NCBI GenBank assembly: GCA_018671635.1
Contig: JABHHG010000083.1
Location: 1-13,881, forward strand
Origin: Fidelibacterota bacterium
GTDB lineage: Bacteria; Fidelibacterota; Marinisomatia; SCGC-AAA003-L08; D37C17
Direction: 5' to 3'
Length of the DNA stretch: 13,881 nt
Position 1 is the first letter of the stretch. Each line of letters begins with the position of its first letter. The notes beneath the pieces are model-generated. The model saw only the letters and a list, made by a program, of their open reading frames with translations, did no database searches and was not told the DNA's origin. A program made the translations under genes and the position numbers. This document shows, one piece after another, positions 1 to 6,286 of this stretch.

Positions 1-128
1 AACCCCGCCACACCAAAGAGTGTAAAGAGTAGTGCAACTGCTGAATGAACTAAACTGGGGGACACTACCACTGCAATAGCAGAAAAAATAACCAAAGAAG
101 CGATTCCAAGAAAGACTAATTCACCCAT
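1..128 (-). CDS. nuoJ: NADH-quinone oxidoreductase subunit J (N-terminal part, cut by window edge)
   Basis: Only the first 42 codons lie in the window, reading from an ATG at 128-126 off the left edge. The translation starts MGELVFLGIASLVIF and continues as one hydrophobic segment running into PSLVHSAVALLFTLFGVAG. This matches the first membrane helices of NuoJ, a proton-translocating membrane-arm subunit of complex I; the 'NPVHSALxLI' style segment is typical of the family. The start lies three bases after the nuoI stop codon, in the position expected from the conserved order nuoI-nuoJ, so the two are almost certainly co-transcribed. The remaining subunits (K, L, M, N) would be expected beyond the left edge. 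The call rests on position plus the short hydrophobic sequence. Confidence 0.85.
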   Translation of the reverse strand, partial: MGELVFLGIASLVIFSAIAVVVSPSLVHSAVALLFTLFGVAG

Positions 129-131
129 AAT

Positions 132-1535
132 CTAACCAATCCCCTTTAAAAGACCATCTATATCATCATTCATCATTTCTGCTTTATTCAATACTTCACG
201 TATCTGTGTCAGCACAATAGATGACGATTTATTGCCACGTTTCCCAGCCATATAGACTTTTTTTGCAGACCCTCTTGCCATCTTATTGTCAATATCATTT
301 AATAATTTAATATCAAACAATTCCGCCTCTGCTTCAACTTCAACTTCTTTTTCTGGAGCCACCACAGCTGGAGGTACATCACTTACTGCAAATGTAGAGA
401 TCAGTGAATCTATTTCATCCGTCATTTTATCAGCTTCATTTAATGTTTTTTTGATAAAATCAATCTTACCGTTAGCATCTAAATTTTCACGCTTTGCAGA
501 AGTAAATGCTTTTTTAGCAATACCTCTCGACATTTTATCTTCAATACCATTTAGAATTTTTATATCAAAGTTTGTTGATGCCATTTCTAAAAATTCAGGA
601 GTTTCAGAAGAGGATTCAGCGGATACTTTTACGGGTGTGTTTATAGTAACCGATTCATCCTTAAAGTTTCTAATCACATTAATAGCAGCAGTCATTTCTG
701 GGGATGATTTCCCAGAATCATTTATTGCACCGTTTACATAATCAGCCATGGCATCAAAATTCATATTGGCACGTTTAGCAGCCTGAAAGGCCTTTTTCGC
801 AATACCTCTTGCTGGCTTATCACCTACATCATTGAATATTGCAAGTGTCAAGCCCGTATCTTCTTCTTTTTTAACAGAACCTTTAGAATCTTCAACGACG
901 ACGGCCTTCTTCTCTTCCTCGACAACTCCTTCAAGATTCGATCCATCTTCTAATTTTTGCTTTTGGGATTGACGTGATTCAACATAAGATTCACCGCCAA
1001 CTTCTGCCAACTGATCTTCTGTGGGATCTGCAAATTCATAGATTAAGCCGTCTCTTTTGTATTGACTAAATTCATAATCAATTTCATGCTTATGCTCATT
1101 GGGTCCACCCACCATATAAATGCACTCTTCAGGACAAGGATATGCACATAGATTGCAATACATGCACTCAGCCATATCAATGGTAAAGCGAGTCACTAAC
1201 ATTTTCTTTTGAGTATCTAATGAAGTAATACCAAAATCAACATCTGTTCCTTTTGGTGGCTTAATAGTGTCAATTTTAATGCAGTCAACTGGACATACTT
1301 TTTCACATTGCAAACATCCAATGCAATCATCAATATCAACATGTAAACGTGAGCGAATTAGATTATACTCACTATTTTCAAAACCAATATTTCGTTCTGG
1401 TATAGGCCATTTTTCATGAGGATATTGTAGCGTTGCAACCAATTCCTCTTTATTATTATAATGCTGAAGTGTCATTTTCATCCCAGTTAGGAATGTTTTT
1501 ACACCATTTACAATTTCTATAAAGTATTCACTCAT
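132..1535 (-). CDS. nuoI: NADH-quinone oxidoreductase subunit I with a triplicated C-terminal repeat extension
   Basis: This is the 8Fe ferredoxin-like subunit of complex I, which carries electrons between the peripheral input module and NuoB near the membrane. Residues 1-165 form a normal NuoI: an amphipathic N-terminal stretch, the family phrase LQYPHEKWPIPER (37-49), and two 4Fe-4S motifs. These are C71-x2-C74-x2-C77-x3-C81-P and C124-x2-C127-x2-C130-x3-C134-P, with additional cysteines at 85 and 138. The protein is 467 residues, whereas NuoI is usually about 150-230. A charged Lys/Glu linker (about 180-228) leads into three related segments at about 229-291, 322-382 and 406-467. Each has the core [AS]RGxAKKx[FY]xx[AG]KRxN (from R243, R337 and R421), followed by a second predicted helix. 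Linkers between them are Ser/Thr/Glu- or Pro/Val/Glu-rich. The reading frame is continuous to a TAG stop, so this is not a fusion artefact of a frameshift. The gene starts one base after the nuoH stop. NuoI identity is secure; the role of the extension is unknown. Confidence 0.95.
   Translation of the reverse strand: MSEYFIEIVNGVKTFLTGMKMTLQHYNNKEELVATLQYPHEKWPIPERNIGFENSEYNLIRSRLHVDIDDCIGCLQCEKVCPVDCIKIDTIKPPKGTDVDFGITSLDTQKKMLVTRFTIDMAECMYCNLCAYPCPEECIYMVGGPNEHKHEIDYEFSQYKRDGLIYEFADPTEDQLAEVGGESYVESRQSQKQKLEDGSNLEGVVEEEKKAVVVEDSKGSVKKEEDTGLTLAIFNDVGDKPARGIAKKAFQAAKRANMNFDAMADYVNGAINDSGKSSPEMTAAINVIRNFKDESVTINTPVKVSAESSSETPEFLEMASTNFDIKILNGIEDKMSRGIAKKAFTSAKRENLDANGKIDFIKKTLNEADKMTDEIDSLISTFAVSDVPPAVVAPEKEVEVEAEAELFDIKLLNDIDNKMARGSAKKVYMAGKRGNKSSSIVLTQIREVLNKAEMMNDDIDGLLKGIG
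135..851 (-). repeat. Three tandem ~60-residue protein repeats encoded in the 3' half of nuoI
   Basis: The three repeats are encoded at about 851-663 (repeat 1), 572-390 (repeat 2) and 320-135 (repeat 3). They share the pattern [IL][LF]Nx[IV]xxKx[AS]RGxAKK, followed by KRxN and then a region ending in an acidic helix (for example MTDEIDSLI and MNDDIDGLL). Copies 2 and 3 are closest to each other, and copy 1 has diverged most. The DNA copies are visibly related but not identical, so the duplication is old rather than an assembly error. Spacing from core arginine to core arginine is 94 and then 84 residues, the difference lying in the linkers. Confidence 0.85.
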
Positions 1536-2651
1536 CTAGAAGATCAACTCCCAAATACTGACTAAAATTACATTTGCAAGCGCGAACGGAATAAATATTT
1601 TCCAACATACATACATCAATTGATCAACACGTAATCGAGGGAAAGTCCATCTGAACCACATCATGCAGAAAATTAAAATAACGGCCTTAATAAATAACCA
1701 GAAAATACCAAAAACTGTTCCGTCAAGAACTAACCAGGATTCTGGAAAAATATCGATAAATGGTAAGTCAATAAGTTGAAATGGTGACAACCAGCCTCCA
1801 AGAAAGACGATGGAGGCAACAAATGCCACAATCAACATATTCGCATATTCACTTAAAAAAAATAATGCCCATCTAAATCCAGAATATTCTGTCATCCACC
1901 CGGCAACCAATTCTGATTCAGCTTCTGGAATATCAAATGGAGTTCTGTTAGTTTCAGCCACAACCGATATAAAATAAATCACAAACCCAAGTGAAGCAAA
2001 AGGACTATGGAGAATAAACCATCTATTATCTGCTTGCCACTGAACAATACCGTGAATATCAAGATGCCCCGAAACCAAGACGACCAAAATTAATGAGAGC
2101 GCAATGGGAATTTCATAGCTTATCATTTGAGCGGCTGCTCGCATTGCTCCATAAAGGGACCATTTATTATTTGAAGACCACCCTGCTAAAATAATTCCAA
2201 TTACTCCCACAGAACTCATTGCGATGATATAGAAAATTCCAATATTGAAATTGGAAATGACCAATGAATCGGACATGGGTAATCCTACAAATGTTAAGAA
2301 TGCACCGGTAAAAATAATAAATGGTGCCATTATCATTAAGAATTTATCTGCATCTTGGGGGATAATATCTTCTTTAGATAATAATTTTATAGCATCTGCA
2401 AATGTCTGGCCAATTCCACCCCAAAACTTTTTACCGCCTTTAAAACCAAATAAACCAACTTCCATGGGGCCAAGTCGATCTTGCATAAATGCAGAAACTT
2501 TACGTTCAAAATAAACTGCGATTAATGCATTCACCGCCATAATCAAGAAAATGATAACGCCAGGAATTAAAATTGCCAAAACTGCTAATAAAAATGGATC
2601 TATTGGAAAGGCTTGAAAAGATGCAATGATAGATTTTACAATGGATGTCAT
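1536..2651 (-). CDS. nuoH: NADH-quinone oxidoreductase subunit H
   Basis: Membrane subunit of complex I that joins the peripheral arm to the proton-pumping arm and forms much of the quinone cavity. The 371-residue protein has about eight hydrophobic segments. It carries the family landmarks ERKVSAFMQDRLGP (49-62), KEDIIP (93-98) and the acidic loop RTPFDIPEAESELVAGW around residues 235-252, which lines the quinone channel. It is somewhat longer than common NuoH proteins of about 320-350 residues. Part of the excess is a Gly/Lys-rich insertion (about 69-79) in the first large loop, between GPMEVG and the ADAIKLLSKED segment. The ATG overlaps the nuoD stop in an ATGA arrangement (2651-2648), which implies translational coupling, and GGGAG lies about 10 bases upstream. 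nuoI follows without a gap. Confidence 0.96.
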   Translation of the reverse strand: MTSIVKSIIASFQAFPIDPFLLAVLAILIPGVIIFLIMAVNALIAVYFERKVSAFMQDRLGPMEVGLFGFKGGKKFWGGIGQTFADAIKLLSKEDIIPQDADKFLMIMAPFIIFTGAFLTFVGLPMSDSLVISNFNIGIFYIIAMSSVGVIGIILAGWSSNNKWSLYGAMRAAAQMISYEIPIALSLILVVLVSGHLDIHGIVQWQADNRWFILHSPFASLGFVIYFISVVAETNRTPFDIPEAESELVAGWMTEYSGFRWALFFLSEYANMLIVAFVASIVFLGGWLSPFQLIDLPFIDIFPESWLVLDGTVFGIFWLFIKAVILIFCMMWFRWTFPRLRVDQLMYVCWKIFIPFALANVILVSIWELIF

Positions 2652-3784
2652 CTATCGATTTCTCCCAAAACAATATCTAAACTTCCTAATATTGTAATTA
2701 CATCTGAAATCATCCAACCTTCACCAATTTCTCCCAAAACAGATAAATTACAAAATGCAGGAGAACGCATCTTCAAGCGTAAAGGCACATTTTTACCATT
2801 ACTCTGAATATAGATACCCACATCACCGCGAGCAGATTCATAGCGAGAATAAACATCCCCCTTTGCGGGTCGAATTTTCTTTTGCATTGCCGCATGTACA
2901 TCACCATCCGGCAGAGATGCCATGGCTTGACGAATAATTTTAATGCTTTCTTCCATCTCTACCATACGCACCCAATAGCGATCCCACGAATCACCCACAG
3001 TACCCATAGTTCCTTCTCCAACTGGCACATTAAAATCAAATTTATCGTAAATTGAATATGGTTGTGTTTTACGGAGATCGTAATTAACACCACTTCCACG
3101 AAGACTTGGACCCGTAACACCAAAGTTTACTGCTACATCTGCCGGCATCACACCAACATCAGCAGTTCGTTCAATAAAAATTTTATTTCCAGTCAGTAAC
3201 TCATTATACTCAAAAATTTGTGTTTCAAAGTATTCTAAAAATTCCTGTGTACGTTGAATGAATTTTGGAGATAAATCATGAGATACTCCACCTGGCCAAA
3301 TGTAATTGTATAATAGACGTGCACCACAAAGTGCTTCAAACAAATCTAACACTCTTTCGCGGTCACGAATAGTCCACGTAAATGGAGTAATGGCACCCAC
3401 ATCCAAACCAAAAGTACCAATGGCAACCAAATGACTGGCAATTCGTTGAAGCTCGGCAATAATAACGCGGATATACTCAACCCGCTCAGGGAGCTCAATA
3501 TCCAATAATTTTTCAACCGCTATGGAATAGGCGTGATCCATATGCATTGACGCTAAATAATCACACCTATCCGTAAATGGAACTATTTGCTCGTATGATA
3601 AATTCTCACAATGCTTCTCAAAACAACGATGCAAATATCCAATGATGGGCTCAATTTTACTAACCACCTCACCATCAGTATGAATCTTTAGTCGCAGTAC
3701 ACCATGCGTACTGGGATGTTGGGGGCCCATATTGAGAACCATTTCATCGATATTTACAATACTCTTATCTAATGTAGTATCCAT
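2648..3784 (-). CDS. nuoD: NADH-quinone oxidoreductase subunit D (49 kDa subunit)
   Basis: Peripheral-arm subunit of complex I, related to the large subunit of NiFe hydrogenases, which together with NuoB forms the quinone-reduction site. The 378-residue protein starts with the family signature MGPQHPSTHGVLR (19-31), in which the His residues line the quinone pocket. It also contains YLHRCFEK, MHMDHAYS, and a typical C-terminal end SLDIVLGEIDR. Length and both ends are normal, so the gene is complete. It is a separate gene, not fused to nuoC as in enterobacteria. The ATG immediately follows the nuoC stop. The next gene is nuoH; no NADH-input genes (nuoE, F, G) lie between them. Confidence 0.97.
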   Translation of the reverse strand: MDTTLDKSIVNIDEMVLNMGPQHPSTHGVLRLKIHTDGEVVSKIEPIIGYLHRCFEKHCENLSYEQIVPFTDRCDYLASMHMDHAYSIAVEKLLDIELPERVEYIRVIIAELQRIASHLVAIGTFGLDVGAITPFTWTIRDRERVLDLFEALCGARLLYNYIWPGGVSHDLSPKFIQRTQEFLEYFETQIFEYNELLTGNKIFIERTADVGVMPADVAVNFGVTGPSLRGSGVNYDLRKTQPYSIYDKFDFNVPVGEGTMGTVGDSWDRYWVRMVEMEESIKIIRQAMASLPDGDVHAAMQKKIRPAKGDVYSRYESARGDVGIYIQSNGKNVPLRLKMRSPAFCNLSVLGEIGEGWMISDVITILGSLDIVLGEIDR

Positions 3785-4264
3785 TTATTCCCAGTATGAT
3801 TTATCTTTAGGTATGGGTACGCCGTGGTAGTAATCGGCTACTTTATAATTTTTACGTAAGGGAAAACCCTCCCAATCTTCAGGAAGTAAGATTCTCTTTA
3901 ATTCTGGATGTCCAATAAACTTGATGCCCATCAAATCATAGGCTTCACGCTCATGCCAATCTGCCGTTTTCCAAATGCTAGCCAATGAGGGAACGCCTTC
4001 CCCATCTACAACCACAACTCGCAATTCTACAGAATGATTATGCTTATTAGAATGGAAATTATATGCAATTGTAAAATTTTCACTATCCCCATTATCCAAA
4101 GCCGTAACACACATCAAAAAATCAAAATTTAAGTCTATGTCATTTTTGAATTTATCAGCGACAGCCAACAATGAAGCAGAAGGAACCATTATCACATTCG
4201 CCTCTGAATTTAGCACAATACCCTCAATAGTGGATATTGATTCAAAAATTTTATTCACATCCAT
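3785..4264 (-). CDS. nuoC: NADH-quinone oxidoreductase subunit C (30 kDa subunit)
   Basis: Peripheral-arm subunit of complex I with a structural role at the junction of NuoB, NuoD and NuoI. The protein is about 159 residues. Its C-terminal half has the 30-kDa-subunit signature ADWHEREAYDLMGIKFIGHP followed by an RILLPEDWEGFPLRK segment. The frame can be extended to a TTG at 4267 giving one extra residue. The ATG at 4264 is preferred because an AGG Shine-Dalgarno core lies 8 bases upstream of it. The gene begins within a few bases of the nuoB stop and ends directly at the nuoD start, consistent with one polycistronic message. Confidence 0.95.
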   Translation of the reverse strand: MDVNKIFESISTIEGIVLNSEANVIMVPSASLLAVADKFKNDIDLNFDFLMCVTALDNGDSENFTIAYNFHSNKHNHSVELRVVVVDGEGVPSLASIWKTADWHEREAYDLMGIKFIGHPELKRILLPEDWEGFPLRKNYKVADYYHGVPIPKDKSYWE

Positions 4265-4267
4265 CAA

Positions 4268-4762
4268 CTATGCCTGCTTTCTCAATGGAGTTTCAGTCAT
4301 AATTTTCTTTTGCAATTCGAGTAAGCCTTGAAGTAATGCTTCTGGGCGAGGTGGACATCCTGGAACATACACATCAACAGGAATCACTAAATCAACACCC
4401 TTTAGCACATGATATCCATGCTGCCAATAAGGGCCTCCACTGTTTGCACAGCTCCCCATAGAGATTACATATTTGGGGTCAGACATTTGCTCATATAGAC
4501 GCTTTACGCGTTCTGCCATTTTTAGGGTAACAGTTCCAGCGACTATCATTACATCAGACTGCCTGGGCGACGCACGTGGCATGGCACCAAATCGTTCCAG
4601 ATCGTGACGTGGTGCTGCTGCGGCCATCATCTCAATCGCACAGCATGCAAGCCCAAATTGAAAATACCATTGAGAATTGGCACGCGACCAATTAATTAAG
4701 GTATCTAATTTTTCAACAACTACATTATCTTTATCAAAACGCTCAAGAAGAGATAAATCCAT
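4268..4762 (-). CDS. nuoB: NADH-quinone oxidoreductase subunit B
   Basis: This subunit holds the terminal iron-sulfur cluster N2, which reduces quinone. The 164-residue protein has all four cluster ligands: the tandem pair C40-C41 in LACCAIEMM, C105 in GSCANSGG and C136 in VPGCPPRPEAL. Length is normal for the family. The start codon overlaps the nuoA stop by one base (TAATG) and a strong GAGG ribosome-binding site lies 7 bases upstream, inside the end of nuoA. No missing residues were seen. Confidence 0.97.
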   Translation of the reverse strand: MDLSLLERFDKDNVVVEKLDTLINWSRANSQWYFQFGLACCAIEMMAAAAPRHDLERFGAMPRASPRQSDVMIVAGTVTLKMAERVKRLYEQMSDPKYVISMGSCANSGGPYWQHGYHVLKGVDLVIPVDVYVPGCPPRPEALLQGLLELQKKIMTETPLRKQA

Positions 4763-5181
4763 TACACTTCCTCTTTTATGCTAAGTTTACTATATCGACC
4801 GTGGGCATATTTCATCTTCATTTTCACCCATCCTAAATCACCTTTAACCCATACATAGGCAAATCCAACTAAAAGGATAAGTAAAAAGATTAACATTTCT
4901 ACAAATGCTAATAAGCCTAATTCCTGGAATACAACCGCCCATGGAAACATGAACACAACTTCAACATCGAAAATTATAAAAATAAGAGCAATCACATAAA
5001 ATCTTACATTGAATTTTACCCATGCAGAGCCTTCAGGAACTTCTCCACATTCGTAGGATGTAAGTTTACTTCCACCCTTATTGTGCTTTGGGGATATAAG
5101 CGACTGAATAAAAAGTGGTACAACCACCATTATTATCGCAAGAATAGTATAAATAATTATCGGAGAATAGTTTAAATACAT
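4762..5181 (-). CDS. nuoA: NADH-quinone oxidoreductase subunit A
   Basis: Small membrane subunit of complex I near the entrance of the quinone channel. The 139-residue protein has three hydrophobic helices (about 8-28, 60-80 and 88-112). It has the family loop LTSYECGEVPEGSAW (40-54), including the conserved Cys45-Gly-Glu, and the FDVEVVFMFPW motif that follows helix 2. It is the first gene of the nuo operon; only a weak TGGGAT ribosome-binding site is seen ahead of the ATG. Upstream lies the divergent control region shared with proline dehydrogenase. Confidence 0.96.
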   Translation of the reverse strand: MYLNYSPIIIYTILAIIMVVVPLFIQSLISPKHNKGGSKLTSYECGEVPEGSAWVKFNVRFYVIALIFIIFDVEVVFMFPWAVVFQELGLLAFVEMLIFLLILLVGFAYVWVKGDLGWVKMKMKYAHGRYSKLSIKEEV

Positions 5182-5309
5182 GAAATCCCAACTCTGTTAC
5201 AGCGCCAAATTTACCCATCATTAAAAACATAGTGCAATACGTATTGCAGATTTTTTAAATAATTTTTTGGACTTTGTTTAAGATTATGGTTTTCGTATAA
5301 ATTTTCCAC
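5182..5309. promoter_or_regulatory. Divergent promoter region between nuoA and proline dehydrogenase
   Basis: This 128-base non-coding stretch separates two genes read outward. For nuo (minus strand) a weak candidate is TTGCAC (5237-5232), 18 bases, TAAATT (5213-5208). For proline dehydrogenase (plus strand) a candidate -10 box TATAAA is at 5296-5301, with a poor -35 (TTTGTT, 5273-5278). The hexamers were picked by eye in AT-rich sequence and are tentative. The only strongly non-random element is the palindrome at 5233-5248, listed separately. Confidence 0.4.
5233..5248. promoter_or_regulatory. Perfect 16-bp palindrome, candidate operator
   Basis: TGCAATACGTATTGCA is an uninterrupted perfect inverted repeat, 8 bp per half. 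Its centre is about 60 bp from the nuoA start and 70 bp from the proline dehydrogenase start, where a dimeric repressor or activator could act on both promoters. One edge overlaps the candidate nuo -35 box. It lacks a U-tract and a loop, so it does not look like a terminator. The cognate regulator is unknown and no copy was noticed elsewhere in the window. Confidence 0.5.
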
Positions 5310-6209
5310 ATGATAAATATTCTAAATTCAATAATTATTAATACAACTACGCTTTTGCCAAAATCAATTGTGCAATTATTTGCAGGGAAATATGTGGCCG
5401 GTGAAAATCATAAAACCGCATTAAATGTGGTAAAATCATTGAATGAAAATGGATTCTCCGCAACAATTGATATTCTTGGTGAACATGTAGTAAATGAAAA
5501 CGAAGCTGAAAAAATTACAACAGAATATATAGACTTGTTTGATGAAATTGCAGAAAACAAACTGGACTGCAATATCTCAATAAAACCTTCCCATATAGGG
5601 CTTGATCTGGGTGAAGGTGTCTTTCTAAGCAATCTTAAACTATTAGTTAAAAGGGCCGAATACCATGATAACTTTTTGCGTATAGACATGGAAAGTTCAT
5701 CCGCAACTGATATTACCATCAAAGCGTATCGTGAAATGTTGCAGACATCAACCACTGTAGGCACTGTTTTTCAGGCATATCTGTTTAGAACATTAGATGA
5801 TATAAAAAATATTCAAAATGACCAGCTGAATTTCAGATTATGTAAAGGCATTTATAAAGAATCGGAAGACATTTCAATCCAAGATAGAAAGCACATCAAC
5901 GAAAATTATTTAAAAATTCTCCGCTATGCATTTACAGCAGAAAATTATGTGGGAATTGCAACTCACGATATAGACTTACTAAAGGAAATTTATTCACTTA
6001 TTGATGAGTTAAATGTTTCTCCAAGCCGATTTGAATTTCAAATTTTATATGGGGTCCCCATGTCTGGATGGCTGGAAAAACATTTAGAAAATAAATTTAA
6101 AGTAAGGATATATGTTCCATTTGGACCTGATTGGTATGAATATTCGATTCGGCGATTAAAAGAAAATCCAAATATTGCTGCTTATGTAATTAAAAATTTA
6201 TTCAGATAA
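5310..6209 (+). CDS. Monofunctional proline dehydrogenase
   Basis: FAD enzyme that oxidises proline to 1-pyrroline-5-carboxylate and passes the electrons to the quinone pool, usually at the inner face of the membrane. The 299-residue protein is the length of PutB-type single-domain enzymes, not the bifunctional PutA. The barrel motifs appear in order: ATIDILGEHV (51-60), SIKPSHIGLD with Lys92, RIDMESS (124-130), QAYLF (155-159), RLCKGIYKE (176-184), ATHD (217-220), FQILYGVP (243-250) and the substrate-binding helix YSIRRLKENP (278-287, Arg281-Arg282). No P5C dehydrogenase is adjacent, so the second step must be encoded elsewhere. The only gene on this strand between nuo and fad, it ends at a strong terminator. 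No Shine-Dalgarno is visible ahead of the ATG, and a TATAAA lies only 9 bases upstream, so a very short or leaderless transcript is possible. Confidence 0.92.
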   Translation: MINILNSIIINTTTLLPKSIVQLFAGKYVAGENHKTALNVVKSLNENGFSATIDILGEHVVNENEAEKITTEYIDLFDEIAENKLDCNISIKPSHIGLDLGEGVFLSNLKLLVKRAEYHDNFLRIDMESSSATDITIKAYREMLQTSTTVGTVFQAYLFRTLDDIKNIQNDQLNFRLCKGIYKESEDISIQDRKHINENYLKILRYAFTAENYVGIATHDIDLLKEIYSLIDELNVSPSRFEFQILYGVPMSGWLEKHLENKFKVRIYVPFGPDWYEYSIRRLKENPNIAAYVIKNLFR

Positions 6210-6210
6210 C

Positions 6211-6239
6211 AAAAGGGCTCCATAAAGGAACCCTTTTTT
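6211..6239. terminator. Rho-independent terminator, probably bidirectional
   Basis: AAAAGGG pairs with CCCTTTT, with an inner TCC/GGA stem separated by a single C/A mismatch and an ATAAA loop. A run of six T follows on the plus strand. It begins two bases after the proline dehydrogenase stop. Read on the minus strand the same hairpin ends in four T, so it can also stop transcripts from the convergent fatty-acid operon, whose last gene ends at 6287. Confidence 0.88.
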
Positions 6240-6286
6240 CGGAGAAAAACAACAAACACTAAAAAGTCTATTGCTTTCTTGGGCTT

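Noticed and set aside
286..741. Plus-strand open frame of 151 codons opposite nuoI
   Set aside because: It is a Ser/Ala/Ile-rich mirror of the repeat-coding part of nuoI, with no motif, ribosome-binding site or neighbours to support it.
4265..4267. TTG as the start of nuoC
   Set aside because: The next codon is ATG with a better-spaced AGG; the difference is only one residue.
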